NCBI RefSeq assembly: GCF_030651495.1 | Contig: NZ_JAUSFI010000135.1 | Span: 1-40,664, forward strand | Source: Undibacterium sp. | Lineage (GTDB): Bacteria > Pseudomonadota > Gammaproteobacteria > Burkholderiales > Burkholderiaceae_D | Direction of reading: 5' to 3' | Length of the DNA stretch: 40,664 bases | Part shown: positions 8,316 to 17,599 of the stretch, piece by piece | How the letters are laid out: each line of letters opens with the position of its first letter | How positions within the stretch are numbered: the first letter of the stretch is position 1 | Translations under genes and position numbers: made by a program | The notes under the pieces: model-generated | What the model saw: the letters and a program-made list of their open reading frames with translations, nothing else | Databases searched by the model: none | What the model was told of the DNA's origin: nothing

Positions 8316-9347
8316 ATGACCATCTCCCCACAAGATGCACTCACACGGCTGATCGAACACCGCGAAATATTTCACGATGAAATGCTCTATTTGTTCCGCC
8401 AAATCATGAGCGGAGAAATGTCGCCGGTGATGATTGCCGCCCTCACCATTGCGCTGCGCGTGAAAAAAGAAAGCGTCGGTGAGATCACTGCGGCAGCCCA
8501 GGTCATGCGCGAGTTCTCCACCAAAGTGCCGCTGGCGAATACGACCAATATGATCGACATCGTCGGCACTGGCGGCGATGGCGCGCACACTTTTAATATT
8601 TCTACCGCCGCGATGTTCGTCACCGCTGCCGCCGGTGCGCGCGTCGCCAAGCATGGCGGACGCAGCGTTTCGTCGTCTTCCGGCAGTGCCGATGTACTCG
8701 ACTCCTTCGGCGTCAACATCAATCTCAATCCCGAACAAATTGCCCAGTCGATCGCGCAAACCGGGATCGGTTTTATGTTCGCACCGAATCATCACGCCGC
8801 CATGAAACACGCCGCGCCAGTCCGTAAAGAGCTGGGTGTGCGTACCATCTTTAATATTCTCGGCCCGCTGACCAATCCGGCCTCGGCACCGAATATTTTG
8901 ATGGGCGTGTTCCACCCTGATCTGGTCGGTATCCAGGTGCGCGTACTACAGCGCCTGGGTGCGCAGCACGCGCTGGTGGTGTGGGGACGAGACAACATGG
9001 ATGAAGTCTCGCTAGGAGCACCGACTATGGTGGGTGAACTGGTGAATGGCGAAATCCGCGAATACGAAATTCATCCCGAAGATTTCGGCTTACAGATGAC
9101 CTCAAGCCGCAGCCTGAAAGTGTCTGGCGCAGAAGAATCGAAAGCCAGAATTCTAGAGGTGATGAACAATGTCAGCGGTGCCGCCAAAGACATCGTCAGC
9201 TTAAACGCCGGTGCCGCGCTATACGGTGCAGGTATCGCCGACTCGATTGCCGATGGAGTCAAAAAAGCGCAGGCAACGATTGCCTCAGGTGCCGCGCTCG
9301 CCAAGCTAGAACAGTTTGTGCAAGTCACACAGCAATTAGGAAAATAA
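8316..9347 (+). CDS. trpD: anthranilate phosphoribosyltransferase
   Basis: Transfers phosphoribosyl from PRPP to anthranilate, the second step of the tryptophan pathway. It is 343 residues long with a four-helix N-terminal domain and a class IV phosphoribosyltransferase domain. The glycine-rich PRPP loop [17 protein letters not shown] is intact, followed by [22 protein letters not shown], with the anthranilate-contacting region around [23 protein letters not shown]. It begins one base after the trpG stop and ends 3 bases before trpC, so translational coupling is likely. Confidence 0.97.
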   Translation: MTISPQDALTRLIEHREIFHDEMLYLFRQIMSGEMSPVMIAALTIALRVKKESVGEITAAAQVMREFSTKVPLANTTNMIDIVGTGGDGAHTFNISTAAMFVTAAAGARVAKHGGRSVSSSSGSADVLDSFGVNINLNPEQIAQSIAQTGIGFMFAPNHHAAMKHAAPVRKELGVRTIFNILGPLTNPASAPNILMGVFHPDLVGIQVRVLQRLGAQHALVVWGRDNMDEVSLGAPTMVGELVNGEIREYEIHPEDFGLQMTSSRSLKVSGAEESKARILEVMNNVSGAAKDIVSLNAGAALYGAGIADSIADGVKKAQATIASGAALAKLEQFVQVTQQLGK

Positions 9348-9350
9348 GCG

Positions 9351-10151
9351 ATGTCAGATATCCTGAATAAAATCCTCGACGTCAAAAAAGACGAAGTAGC
9401 CGCCGCCATCAAATATCAGGCATACAGCAGCCTGCGTAATGAGGTGGAAAGCAATACGGAAGCACGAGCCACGATCCGTAATTTTGAATCCAGCCTGCGC
9501 AATAAAATCGCCGCGGGCCAGGCCGGAGTGATCGCCGAAATCAAAAAAGCCTCACCGTCCAAAGGCATCTTGCGCGCGGATTTTCGACCGGCAGAAATCG
9601 CCGTCAACTACGAGCAACACGGCGCGGCCTGCCTGTCGGTGCTGACTGACGTGAAATTCTTCCAGGGCGCACCGGAATATTTGCAACAAGCCCGCGCCGC
9701 CTGCAACATCCCGGCCTTGCGCAAGGATTTCATGATCGATCCATACCAGGTATATCAGGCGCGCAACTGGGGCGCCGATTGCATCTTGCTCATCGTCGCG
9801 GCCTTAGATCACGGCTTGATGGCAGAGCTGGAAGCCTGCGCGCACGAACTCGGCATGGGCGTGCTGGTCGAGGTGCATAACGCGGAAGAACTCGATGCCG
9901 CCTTGAAACTCAAGACGCCACTGCTGGGCATCAACAACCGTAACTTGCGCACCTTCGAAATGAATCTCGACACCACGCTAGGACTGCTGCCGCGCATCCC
10001 TGCGGACAAGCTGGTCATTACGGAATCGGGGATTACAGGAGTCGCCGACGTGGAGCGCATGCGGGAGGCAAATGTGCATGGATTCCTGGTCGGTGAGACA
10101 TTTATGCGGGCGGAGAACCCGGGGTTGGAGTTGCAGAAGTTGTTTTTTTAG
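9351..10151 (+). CDS. trpC: indole-3-glycerol-phosphate synthase
   Basis: Closes the indole ring from carboxyphenylaminodeoxyribulose phosphate, the fourth step of the pathway. It is a 266-residue TIM barrel with no fused TrpF domain. Typical segments are [13 protein letters not shown] (catalytic Glu and Lys), [12 protein letters not shown] (second catalytic Lys), GINNRNL and ITESGI, with the phosphate loop near GFLVGETFM. It is the last gene of the trpE-G-D-C cluster; trpF, trpB and trpA must lie elsewhere. A hairpin 57 bases after the stop probably ends transcription. Confidence 0.97.
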   Translation: MSDILNKILDVKKDEVAAAIKYQAYSSLRNEVESNTEARATIRNFESSLRNKIAAGQAGVIAEIKKASPSKGILRADFRPAEIAVNYEQHGAACLSVLTDVKFFQGAPEYLQQARAACNIPALRKDFMIDPYQVYQARNWGADCILLIVAALDHGLMAELEACAHELGMGVLVEVHNAEELDAALKLKTPLLGINNRNLRTFEMNLDTTLGLLPRIPADKLVITESGITGVADVERMREANVHGFLVGETFMRAENPGLELQKLFF

Positions 10152-10207
10152 GCTTTTGAAATTGGATGCGCAATGTTTATGCGGGTATCCAGAGGTTTTC
10201 GTGCTGG

Positions 10208-10230
10208 AAGGCGCATAGAATATGCGCCTT
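10208..10230. terminator. hairpin between convergent trpC and M61 peptidase genes
   Basis: A perfect 10-bp stem, aaggcgcata (10208-10217) and tatgcgcctt (10221-10230), with a 3-base loop, lies between two convergent genes. On the plus strand it is followed by a pyrimidine-rich but not T-only stretch. It probably acts as a bidirectional terminator. Confidence 0.6.
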
Positions 10231-10242
10231 CGCTTTCTGATT

Positions 10243-12135
10243 TCAGGCTTTGCGTATTTTTTTGAATGCCAGCAAGGATGGCCGCAGCGCCACGAAAGCC
10301 GCCTTCGATTTTTCAGCCAGCTTCAGGTTATATGCAGGCATATCATCGGCCTGCAATGTCGCGCTGAGTGTCAGTAATTCATCGCGCCTGAAGGCGTGAA
10401 CCTGCACCGCCTCGCCGACCGTATAACGTGCCAGGGCGTTGGCCAAACCATCGGCCGCATCGGCGGCTGTTACGCGCAAGCCATTGATGGCGATCAGTAT
10501 GTCGCCTGCAGACAAGCCGGCCTGATGTGCGGCGCATCCTTCGTAGACATTCGCCAATTTACAATCGGCGCCGTCTTTGCTGACACGCACGCCTAATGCA
10601 ACTTTGGTAGTTTTGCGCTCGTCGCTCAGCACCATGCCAAAACCGGCAAGCAGTTTTGTTAAGGGCAGATCTTCGGTGCCGCGCACATATTTATCCATGA
10701 AGCGCTTGGTGTTGACACCAGTGGCTTCTGTGATCAGGGCGACGATCTCGTTTTCAGCCAAGCCTTGCTGCTGGCCGGTCAGTGCCTTCTGATAAAAATC
10801 ACGGCCATATTGCTGCCACAGTGCGCGCATCACATCATCGAGCGATTTTTTGCCTGCGGTTTCTGCGCGTAGCGTCAGATCCAGCGCCAGCGCCACGAGC
10901 GAACCTTTGGTGTAATAACTGACGATCGCATTCGGCGAGTTTTCATCCTGACGATAGTATTTAGTCCAGGCATCAAAGCTTGATTCGGCCACGCTTTGTT
11001 TAGTGCGGCCGCTGCCGCGCAGTACGCCGTTGATGGTTTTAGCCAGTAACTTAAAATAAGCGGCTTCATCAATGGTGCCCGACCTGACCAGCATCAAGTC
11101 ATCGTAATAGCTGGTAAAACCTTCAAATAACCAGAGCAGGCTGGTGTAATTTTCCCGACTCAGGTCGTAGTGCGCAAAGGCGGCGGGTTTAATCCGCTTG
11201 ACGTTCCAGGTATGGAAATATTCGTGGCTGCATAAACCCAGAAAGCTACGATAGCCGTCGTTCATCTCGGCCTGATGCTTGACCGGCAAATCATTCCGAT
11301 TGCAAATCAGTGCGGTCGAGGCGCGGTGCTCGAGGCCGCCATAACCGTCACCGACCACCATGGTCATGAAGACATAACGCTGCATCGGTGCGCGTTTGCT
11401 GCCTGGTTCAAAAAAAGCAATCTGGCTTTCGCAGATTGCTTTTACATCCGCAATGATGCGATCCAGATCGATATTTGGCACCCGCCCGCTGACGACAAAA
11501 TCATGCGACACGCCATGCGCTTCAAAGCTTGCCAGCGCAAAGTCGCCCATCTCTACCGGATGATCAATCAGCGCATCATAATTCTCGGCACGGTAAGTGC
11601 CGAAACCATAACGCCTGGCCTTGAGTTCAGGTAACGAGGTGGCAACCCGCCAGCTCTTGCAGGCCGGCTCGGCAGGCCGCTGGATATCCACCACATGCGG
11701 CGACATCTCTTGTCCCACTACTTGCAGAAACACGCTGGTACCGTTAAAAAATCCGTGGCTTTGATCCAGATGCGCGGTGCGTACCGATAAATCCCAGGCA
11801 TATACCTCATAGGTAATCGTCAGCGCAGCGCTGCAGGCGGCGGCTTGCCAGCTGTGTTTATCGATTTTATTGAGGACGACTTGTTTGCCATGGCAAGTGG
11901 CGCTGATACAGATGATGTTGCGGGCAAAATCACGCACCATGTAACTGCCGGGTATCCACGCGGGCAAGCTCAGGCATTGTCCGGCGGGATCAGGCTGCGC
12001 CACTTCCAAGGTGATCTGAAATACATGCCCGGCCAAGTCTTTCGGAACAATGCTGTAACGCACAGGATCTTTTTTCAGGCCGATGATTTGCTGCTCAAGC
12101 TTGTTTTTCGGGGCATTTGGCGAGGCGTTTTTCAT
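10243..12135 (-). CDS. M61 family metallopeptidase (glycyl aminopeptidase-like) with PDZ domain
   Basis: A 630-residue protein of peptidase family M61, whose characterised bacterial member from Sphingomonas is a glycyl aminopeptidase. It has an N-terminal beta-rich domain, then the zinc motif HEYFH (His304, Glu305, His308) followed by TWNVKRIKP, and the downstream WLFEGFTSYYDD that supplies the third zinc ligand. A C-terminal PDZ domain (about residues 505-595) contains AAHQAGLSAGDILIAINGL. A good AGAAGGA ribosome site precedes the ATG by 9 bases. No signal peptide is evident, so a cytoplasmic location is likely. The natural substrate is not known. Confidence 0.92.
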   Translation of the reverse strand: MKNASPNAPKNKLEQQIIGLKKDPVRYSIVPKDLAGHVFQITLEVAQPDPAGQCLSLPAWIPGSYMVRDFARNIICISATCHGKQVVLNKIDKHSWQAAACSAALTITYEVYAWDLSVRTAHLDQSHGFFNGTSVFLQVVGQEMSPHVVDIQRPAEPACKSWRVATSLPELKARRYGFGTYRAENYDALIDHPVEMGDFALASFEAHGVSHDFVVSGRVPNIDLDRIIADVKAICESQIAFFEPGSKRAPMQRYVFMTMVVGDGYGGLEHRASTALICNRNDLPVKHQAEMNDGYRSFLGLCSHEYFHTWNVKRIKPAAFAHYDLSRENYTSLLWLFEGFTSYYDDLMLVRSGTIDEAAYFKLLAKTINGVLRGSGRTKQSVAESSFDAWTKYYRQDENSPNAIVSYYTKGSLVALALDLTLRAETAGKKSLDDVMRALWQQYGRDFYQKALTGQQQGLAENEIVALITEATGVNTKRFMDKYVRGTEDLPLTKLLAGFGMVLSDERKTTKVALGVRVSKDGADCKLANVYEGCAAHQAGLSAGDILIAINGLRVTAADAADGLANALARYTVGEAVQVHAFRRDELLTLSATLQADDMPAYNLKLAEKSKAAFVALRPSLLAFKKIRKA

Positions 12136-12156
12136 CTGATTGTATCCTTCTGATGG

Positions 12157-12609
12157 TTATGCACGCAGATTGGCAGCAAGGAAGGTAAGGGCTAACGCCG
12201 TCACTACCACACATGTCAAGCGGAAACGCAATACCAGAAACCACGCCGGCAAGGCATAGCGTAAATACAGGCGCTTATCCACCTGATAGGCAACGATAAA
12301 GCCAAGTATTTGCACCAAAAAACCGATACCCATATTGAACATCGAACACCAGGCGATAATGGTCGGAATCACACCCCAGATCAATGCTTGCTTAATTTCG
12401 CCGACAGGGCGATCGCGTGACATCAAGGCAACGCCCCAGTGCAAGCCGCCTAAAAAAGACAGGATCGCGATGCCATACGAGAGTTGTCCCTTGATGAAAT
12501 AACCTAACCAGTCGGGATGTACGATCCAGCATGCCAGTGTCAGAAAAACAAAGGGAACCAGGCCAGAAAATCCCAGTCGGTTGGCGAGTTGCTGATCAAG
12601 AGTATTCAT
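12157..12609 (-). CDS. DUF3429 family integral membrane protein
   Basis: A 150-residue hydrophobic protein with about five predicted membrane helices and the conserved FLGGLHWGVAL segment near residues 53-63, which I associate with DUF3429. The function of the family is unknown. The N-terminus (MNTLDQQLANRLGF) is cytosolic-like. It lies just upstream of the M61 peptidase gene on the same strand with a 21-base gap, so the two are probably co-transcribed. A small hairpin with gctgaaa and tttcagc arms lies in the 125-base gap before it. Confidence 0.82.
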   Translation of the reverse strand: MNTLDQQLANRLGFSGLVPFVFLTLACWIVHPDWLGYFIKGQLSYGIAILSFLGGLHWGVALMSRDRPVGEIKQALIWGVIPTIIAWCSMFNMGIGFLVQILGFIVAYQVDKRLYLRYALPAWFLVLRFRLTCVVVTALALTFLAANLRA

Positions 12610-12734
12610 AGTGGTGGCAAGCGAAGGCGCTGAAAATAATATTTCAGCTAAATTTCAAAAACGCTATTTTAAGAGCAAATGCTCGAATTAGATATATGGC
12701 TTGCGCTCGATGAACGCAATTACTTCAAGGTGCC

Positions 12735-13385
12735 TCAACCAGAAGAAAGATCTTCTGGAATATCGATATCTTGAAAGATACCCGGATCATTCACCAGCAC
12801 TTCGGTGACCGGATACATGTTAAGTAAGGCACGTGCGCCTTGGTCACCTGTCAATGCCAGCAATTGGGGCAGGTAGCGCCTGGAAAACCCCACCGGATTG
12901 CCACGCCGTCCCTGGCACACCGGCACCGCAATGTCAGCACCGTTTTGCAGCGCTGTCAATATGGCGGCAATGCTTTCCGGCTGCACATACGGCATGTCCG
13001 CCAACGCAATCACCCAGCCTGCGCAGTCGGCAGGCGACTGGCGCAAACCATGGACCAGGGAGTTGGCCATGCCGTCTTGTCGATCGGCAGAATCTTCAGA
13101 GCCGATAACCGGACGGATAGCAATTTCACAGCCTGCACTGGCAAGTAACGCCGCCAGCGAAGCTGTGCTTGCATGCGTGTTGGAGTTTGTCCATGCCGAG
13201 GGCGGCAGAACGGCCAGACTATGCGGCAATACTGCCAGCAAATTCTTCGCACTGCTGCCCGCCACCGTCAATCCGGAGGGCAGTAACTGCAACAGTTTAT
13301 TGCGTTCACCGCTGGCATCAAATCGCTGCCCCTTGCCAGCGGCCAGCACTATCCCGCACCAGGCTCGGGTGATATTCATCTGCAA
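12735..13385 (-). CDS. MocA/MobA-like nucleotidyltransferase
   Basis: A 216-residue NTP_transf_3 family protein. The nucleotide-binding start GIVLAAGKGQRF and a following Lys are present, as are the metal-binding ALADMPYV, the RRGNPVGFSRRYL substrate loop, GDQGARALL and the DIDIPEDL terminus. These features match MocA (molybdenum cofactor cytidylyltransferase) better than MobA, so it may make molybdopterin cytosine dinucleotide for xanthine-oxidase-type enzymes. An unusual insert of about 20 residues (LLAVLPHSLAVLPPSAW) follows the N-terminal motif. It lies 23 bases after dsbC on the same strand, and no molybdoenzyme gene is nearby. Confidence 0.82.
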   Translation of the reverse strand: MQMNITRAWCGIVLAAGKGQRFDASGERNKLLQLLPSGLTVAGSSAKNLLAVLPHSLAVLPPSAWTNSNTHASTASLAALLASAGCEIAIRPVIGSEDSADRQDGMANSLVHGLRQSPADCAGWVIALADMPYVQPESIAAILTALQNGADIAVPVCQGRRGNPVGFSRRYLPQLLALTGDQGARALLNMYPVTEVLVNDPGIFQDIDIPEDLSSG

Positions 13386-13408
13386 GCTAGCCTTAGGCGG
13401 TCATTGTT

Positions 13409-14134
13409 TTATTTAACGGAAGCAAGCTTATCCTCAAGCCCCTTGAGATCGACTGCGCCAGGCAGACGTGAGCCGTCAGTAAAAAAAATGGTCGGCGTAC
13501 CGGTGATACGTAATTTTTTACCCAAAGCAGCTATTTTATCGTTTGGCGTATGGCAATTGGGCGCGGCAGTGGGTGCAGCTTTACCATTGAGCATCCACTC
13601 ATCCCATGCCTTGTTTTTATCGCTACTACACCAGATGTTTTTGGATTTCACCACAGAATCTTCTGCCAGAATGTTATACATGAAAGTGTAGACGGTAATA
13701 TTGTCCATCCCCTGCAAAGTCTTGCGGAAGCGTTTGCAGTAACCGCAATTAGGGTCTTCAAAAATAGCAAAGACGCGCTTGCCGTTCCCTTTCACCATTT
13801 TTAAGGCAGAGTCAAAAGGTAAGTCTGAAAATTTAATCTTGCTAAGTTCGTCCGAGCGTAGCTTGGTATAGTTGGTCGAATTTTGCGCATCGATCACGTT
13901 ACCAATAAACAGATACTGGGCTTTTTCATCCGTATACAGAATGTCACTGCCTATGCGTACTTCAAACAAACCGGCATAAGGCGTTTTAGTAACAGAATCT
14001 ACTTTTGCATCTTCGCCAAGTCTTGGCTCCACCAACTTCTTGATGGCAGCTTCCTGCGCTGTTTCTGCCTGGGCAAATGCAGCAGACGACATCAGCAGTG
14101 CAGCCATCATGTTTTTTAATTTCATTGTTTTCAC
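13409..14134 (-). CDS. dsbC: periplasmic thiol:disulfide isomerase DsbC
   Basis: A 241-residue DsbC/DsbG-type protein that reshuffles wrong disulfides in periplasmic proteins. A signal peptide ends near AFAQA. An N-terminal dimerisation domain (about 25-95) is followed by a thioredoxin-fold domain with the active-site CGYC in EDPNCGYCKRF and the cis-proline loop ITGTPTIFF. A second Cys pair (in NIWCSS and APNCHT) matches the structural disulfide of the family. CGYC is the DsbC signature, while DsbG has CPYC. It lies 33 bases after the ubiH-like gene on the same strand. Confidence 0.95.
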   Translation of the reverse strand: MKTMKLKNMMAALLMSSAAFAQAETAQEAAIKKLVEPRLGEDAKVDSVTKTPYAGLFEVRIGSDILYTDEKAQYLFIGNVIDAQNSTNYTKLRSDELSKIKFSDLPFDSALKMVKGNGKRVFAIFEDPNCGYCKRFRKTLQGMDNITVYTFMYNILAEDSVVKSKNIWCSSDKNKAWDEWMLNGKAAPTAAPNCHTPNDKIAALGKKLRITGTPTIFFTDGSRLPGAVDLKGLEDKLASVK

Positions 14135-14167
14135 TATTCTCTCGATACAAATTATGAAGTCTGGGAT

Positions 14168-15361
14168 TTATTTTCCCATTGCGTGCGTAATCAGTTTTCT
14201 TTTTAAGACAGGTAAGCGATTGAGTAAGTTCATTCCCAGATTGCGGGCCATCCTGAGTGGCGCCAGATCACTGCCGAACAGACGCGCCAGACCGTCTGTG
14301 GTGATCTGCATCAACGCCACCTCTTCCCGCCTGGCCCGCCGATAGCGGTTCAGTACACGCTGATCACCACAATCCCGGTGCGCCTCACGATCGGCAATGG
14401 CAGCCAACAGACTAGCCACATCGGCAAATCCAAGATTCATGCCGTGCCCCGCCAACGGATGCACCACATGTGCGGCATCACCGATCAAGGCAACGCGCGG
14501 TGCAATCATCGAATGCGGACAAATCAGCTGCAGAGGAAATGCCTTAATTTGTTCTGGCTGCAACGGTGTCAAGATGCCCAGCTGATCTGCACAGTACGCA
14601 GCAAGCCTGTCGGCGAGTGCCGTCAAAGGTTCACGCAGCAACTCTGCCGCCAAGGCATCCGGCGCCGACCAAACCAGGGACACCCGCTGGCCAGGCAAAG
14701 GCAACAAAGCAATAATGCCCAAGCCCTCGACAAACCATTGATGCGCAACACCTTTATGCGGTTTTTCGCAAGCGAAATTAGTCACCACACCACGTTGCCC
14801 GTAAGAGCGGTAATCGAGTCCAATATCACATTGGCCACGCACCCACGATTGCGCACCATCCGCACCCACCACTAAAGAAGCGGACAACTTATCGCCATTC
14901 TCTAACGTCACCAAGGCCTGACCATCACTGACCTCAAACTGTTTAGCCTGCCCCGTCACCTGCGTCACATTTTGGGCAAATTTCAATGCTGTATCGAGCG
15001 CCTGATTCAAATTACGCTCTTCAACGATCCACGCCAACTCATCAATATGCGCCCCATAGGCATCAAAAGCCAAGTGTCCGCCCGCCTTTTCTCGACCATC
15101 CATCACCTGCATGGCATTCACAGGTGCCACCCGTGCCAGATCCAAGGCACCCCACACCTTCAGCGCCAGCAGCAAATCATGCGCTACATGATTTAAGGCA
15201 AAGACCCGCACATCCCAATCTTCAGACACAGACAGCGGTGCGGAACCAGGGGCCACCATCGTCACCAGCAACCCCGCCTGGGAAAATCCCAGCGCAGCCG
15301 CCTTGCCAACCGCCCCGCCGCCAACAATACAAACATCACTTTGATAAGTTCGTGTAGTCAT
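14168..15361 (-). CDS. UbiH/UbiF/COQ6-family FAD-dependent hydroxylase
   Basis: A 397-residue aromatic-ring hydroxylase likely acting in ubiquinone synthesis. It has an N-terminal FAD-binding GGGAVGKAAALGFSQAG, the mid-region GADGAQSWVRGQC (the DG motif) and the second FAD motif ALIGDAAHVVHPLAGHG followed by MNLGFADV. An AGGTG ribosome site lies 9 bases before the ATG. Which ring position it hydroxylates cannot be decided from sequence, since betaproteobacteria use several paralogues (UbiH, UbiF, UbiI, UbiM, UbiL). It heads a minus-strand set with dsbC and the MocA-like gene. Confidence 0.9.
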   Translation of the reverse strand: MTTRTYQSDVCIVGGGAVGKAAALGFSQAGLLVTMVAPGSAPLSVSEDWDVRVFALNHVAHDLLLALKVWGALDLARVAPVNAMQVMDGREKAGGHLAFDAYGAHIDELAWIVEERNLNQALDTALKFAQNVTQVTGQAKQFEVSDGQALVTLENGDKLSASLVVGADGAQSWVRGQCDIGLDYRSYGQRGVVTNFACEKPHKGVAHQWFVEGLGIIALLPLPGQRVSLVWSAPDALAAELLREPLTALADRLAAYCADQLGILTPLQPEQIKAFPLQLICPHSMIAPRVALIGDAAHVVHPLAGHGMNLGFADVASLLAAIADREAHRDCGDQRVLNRYRRARREEVALMQITTDGLARLFGSDLAPLRMARNLGMNLLNRLPVLKRKLITHAMGK

Positions 15362-15475
15362 GAAATCACACCTGCAAATATGGATACCCCCATTATACGG
15401 CAGCAGCGACCGCCCGATATCAGGTCCGCACAGTCACGAAATCAATGTTTTTTCACTTGGGAAGTCACAAAACAT

Positions 15476-15504
15476 TTGCAATTTATCGAATGCTTCGCTA
15501 TACT
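15476..15504 (+). promoter_or_regulatory. sigma70-type promoter of tRNA-Phe
   Basis: TTGCAA at 15476-15481 and TATACT at 15499-15504 are separated by 17 bases. The predicted transcription start falls near 15511, four bases before the tRNA 5' end. Confidence 0.75.
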
Positions 15505-15514
15505 TCTCCGTCTT

Positions 15515-15590
15515 GGCCTGGTAGCTCAGTCGGTAGAGCAGAGGATTGAAAATCCTTGTGTCGGTGGTTCGATTCCGCCCCGGGCCACCA
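15515..15590 (+). tRNA. tRNA-Phe (anticodon GAA)
   Basis: A 76-base cloverleaf. The acceptor stem GGCCTGG pairs with CCGGGCC (one T-G pair), the D-arm contains AGCTCAGTCGGTAGAGC, and the anticodon stem-loop GGATTGAAAATCC carries the GAA anticodon. The T-arm contains GGTTCGATTCC, and the CCA end is encoded. The 3' part is the left copy of a 21-base direct repeat that recurs at 27605-27625. Confidence 0.97.
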
Positions 15591-15594
15591 AGAA
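15574..15594 (+). repeat. left attachment-site copy (attL) at tRNA-Phe 3' end
   Basis: These 21 bases run from the T-arm through the CCA end plus agaa (tccgccccgggcc...agaa). They are identical to 27605-27625. Integration at a tRNA 3' end that restores the tRNA is the classic pattern for tyrosine-recombinase islands. Confidence 0.8.
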
Positions 15595-15606
15595 CATAGT
15601 TCACGC

Positions 15607-15638
15607 AACGCCAACCATCACTGGTTGGCGTTTTCGTT
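15607..15638 (+). terminator. intrinsic terminator downstream of tRNA-Phe
   Basis: An 11-bp perfect stem, aacgccaacca (15607-15617) and tggttggcgtt (15622-15632), has a 4-base loop and is followed by ttcgttt. It lies 16 bases after the tRNA CCA end, on the island side of the junction. Confidence 0.85.
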
Positions 15639-15839
15639 TGTGGACCTCGTAGTCCTTGTGTCCGGTTCATGTCCGGTACTCGAAACAAACCGCGACGGTC
15701 GGCGAAGTCTCGACCGAATCGTCCAACTGTCCATTCCCCTACCCCGTTCTTCTTCGCAAGACTAAATAAATTTTCCTGCCCGCAAGATTCTAATTACACA
15801 TCGGCCCGCCGCGCCGCGCATCCCTCTTCCGCTCGCAGC

Positions 15840-16227
15840 GCCATCCCGACCCGAAGGTCAATGCCTCAGCATTGAATGACAAAACCGATGTGATCTACGC
15901 GCATATACGCCTCGTGCTAATTAGCCTGACCGTCGCTGGCGCGCTGGCCGGATTCATCATCGGTGTGGTGATCTCGCGCAGCCTGACGGCGCAGGTGGCG
16001 AACCCGGCTATGCTGTCCATATTGCAGGAAGCATCGCCGAAGGCGACCTGACCGTGCAGGTGGTGACCCGCGCCAACGACAGTTCCAGCTTGCTGTATGC
16101 CATGAAGACTATGCGAAACAGCCTGGTCGATATCGTCGGACAGGTGCGCAGCGGAACCGACACCATCGCCACCGCGACCAGCGAAATCGCCGCGGAGAAA
16201 TCAACCAGGCCATCACCGAGATGGATA
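15840..16227 (+). pseudogene. methyl-accepting chemotaxis protein remnant
   Basis: Conceptual translation gives DKTDVIYAHIRLVLISL, a membrane helix (AGALAGFIIGVVISRSL) and, after a frameshift near 15990, the HAMP-like GGEPGYAVHIAGSIAEGDL, then RNSLVDIVGQVRSGTDTIA. A second frame change near 16199 leads into INQAITEMDS, which in intact receptors lies some 200 residues further on. The fragment therefore has at least one frameshift and a large internal deletion, and lacks its N-terminus and the methylation/CheW-binding hairpin. It is not functional. The 170 bases after it, up to cysC, show nothing recognisable; likewise 15640-15839. Confidence 0.75.
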
Positions 16228-16401
16228 GCCGTAAATTGCTTCAGCTTCGCAGCTGCTTGAATTCCTGCTCCGCCAAATAGGTACTGTCCAAGTCAAACAG
16301 GGACATTGTGCCACTGGCGATCTTGCCCATGTCTTAGGCGTCACCCAGCGGGGATACGCACCGTTCGCGCCGCATCGTGATTACTACCTTAATCGAACTG
16401 T

Positions 16402-17001
16402 TCAGAAGCAGGAAGCCTGGCAGCTTGTGAGTAATTTCAGCAGTTGCGCGACCGCTTGATCCAGTGGCATGTCCGCCGTATCGATGGTCAAGTCCGCCGT
16501 CTCGCTCACTTCATAGGGCGAGGAAATCCCGGTGAACTGCGCCAGTAGTCCGCTCCTTGCCTTAACGTAAAGCCCTTTCTGGTCGCGCGCTTCGCATACG
16601 GCAAGGGCCGTGCTCACAAACACTTCGCGAAAGCTTCCAGTGCCGATGATTTCCCTAGCCATTTTGCGGTCGGCGTGAAACGGTGAAATGAAAGCGCTGA
16701 TCACGATCATTCCAGCATCGTTCATCAGACGCGCTACCTCGGCCACGCGGCGGATATTTTCGCTGCGGTGTTGCGCGGAAAATCCCAGATCCCGGTTCAG
16801 GCCATGGCGCACGTTATCTCCATCGAGCACATAACAGGCCCGGCCGAGGCGATGTAACTCGCGCTCGAGCGCAAATGCAAGTGTCGATTTGCCGGCCCCG
16901 CTCAAGCCCGTCAGCCATACAGTGGCCGGCTGCTGGCCCAACAGTTGCGCCCGGTCCTTGGCAGACACCTGCCCTTCCTGCCAGAGAACGTGATTGCTCA
17001 T
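16402..17001 (-). CDS. cysC: adenylylsulfate (APS) kinase
   Basis: Phosphorylates APS to PAPS, the sulfate donor for sulfotransferases and for assimilatory PAPS reduction. It is 199 residues, matching stand-alone CysC (about 200). The P-loop GLSGAGKST, DGDNVRHGLNRDLGFS, the RSENIRRVAEVA helix, the FISPF segment, KGLYVKAR and FTGISSPYE are all present, so the enzyme should be active. No cysD/cysN (ATP sulfurylase) or reductase genes are adjacent, which argues against a role in cysteine synthesis. The sulfotransferase gene 600 bases upstream on the same strand is the obvious consumer of PAPS. Its start overlaps the stop of a small upstream frame (ATGA). Confidence 0.95.
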   Translation of the reverse strand: MSNHVLWQEGQVSAKDRAQLLGQQPATVWLTGLSGAGKSTLAFALERELHRLGRACYVLDGDNVRHGLNRDLGFSAQHRSENIRRVAEVARLMNDAGMIVISAFISPFHADRKMAREIIGTGSFREVFVSTALAVCEARDQKGLYVKARSGLLAQFTGISSPYEVSETADLTIDTADMPLDQAVAQLLKLLTSCQASCF

Positions 17002-17174
17002 CGGCGCTCGAACATCGACATTTCGTCGCTAGATTTCAATCCCTGCAAGAATAATTCGCCGATCTGACAGGTGGTCAGCGAGATCGACCGCTTTTGCTCG
17101 GCCACCCGGAATAGATACGAGCGAAAAGTGGTGATTTTGAGCGGCTGGGGTGCGGCGCTTTCGATTGTGGACAT
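16998..17174 (-). CDS. small ORF coupled to cysC, unknown
   Basis: A 58-residue ORF starting MSTIESAAPQPLK and ending SSDEMSMFERR, whose TGA overlaps the cysC ATG. The middle part (ITTFRSYLFRVAEQKRSIS) is basic and amphipathic. The frame is open further upstream to 17375, but that part looks low in coding quality. No ribosome site is seen. It may be the C-terminal remnant of a longer gene, a coupling ORF or chance. I do not recognise it. Confidence 0.3.
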   Translation of the reverse strand: MSTIESAAPQPLKITTFRSYLFRVAEQKRSISLTTCQIGELFLQGLKSSDEMSMFERR

Positions 17175-17599
17175 CGCAATTATTGGTGAAAGGTTAGGGG
17201 ACGGTAAATCAGAACCGTTGCGCATGAAGTGCGGAAGCAGCGCCCGACTTCCTGCCTTCCTGCCTGAGTATATGCTTGCCCGGACAATCAAGGCCAACGA
17301 TTTCGTCCGGATTTTGGCAAGACCTGCGGCAGCTACATTACATGTGCGCAATCGACCACTTGTTGGGTGCAGCACAAGGGCGATCGGATCGCTTTCCCAC
17401 GAGACGCCCTTGTGCTGGCCATCACGGCGGCGATGTTCAGCACCACCAACGACACCAGCCGGATCGCCACCACGATCATGCGCGGTTGTGAGAAATCACG
17501 CGCAGCGTAGTTCTCGGTACGGGGTCGCTCGCTGCGAAGTGACGAATTCCTGCCTCTTCAGTGCCTGCGCCGCATTGTGCTCTCCAGCACTTCATGACA
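17175..17599. other. degraded spacer between sulfotransferase and cysC genes
   Basis: No intact gene is convincing here. On the plus strand at about 17401-17512 a short frame reads ALVLAITAAMFSTTN and then reaches a stop after MRGCEKSRAA. This resembles the first membrane helix of a chemoreceptor and could be a second fragment of the type seen at 15840-16227, but the match is weak. The longer open frames here on both strands have the look of random GC-rich frames. Confidence 0.35.

Noticed and set aside
8226..8915. 229-codon minus-strand frame opposite trpD
   Set aside because: His/Arg-rich antisense shadow of a strongly conserved enzyme gene; no motif or ribosome site.
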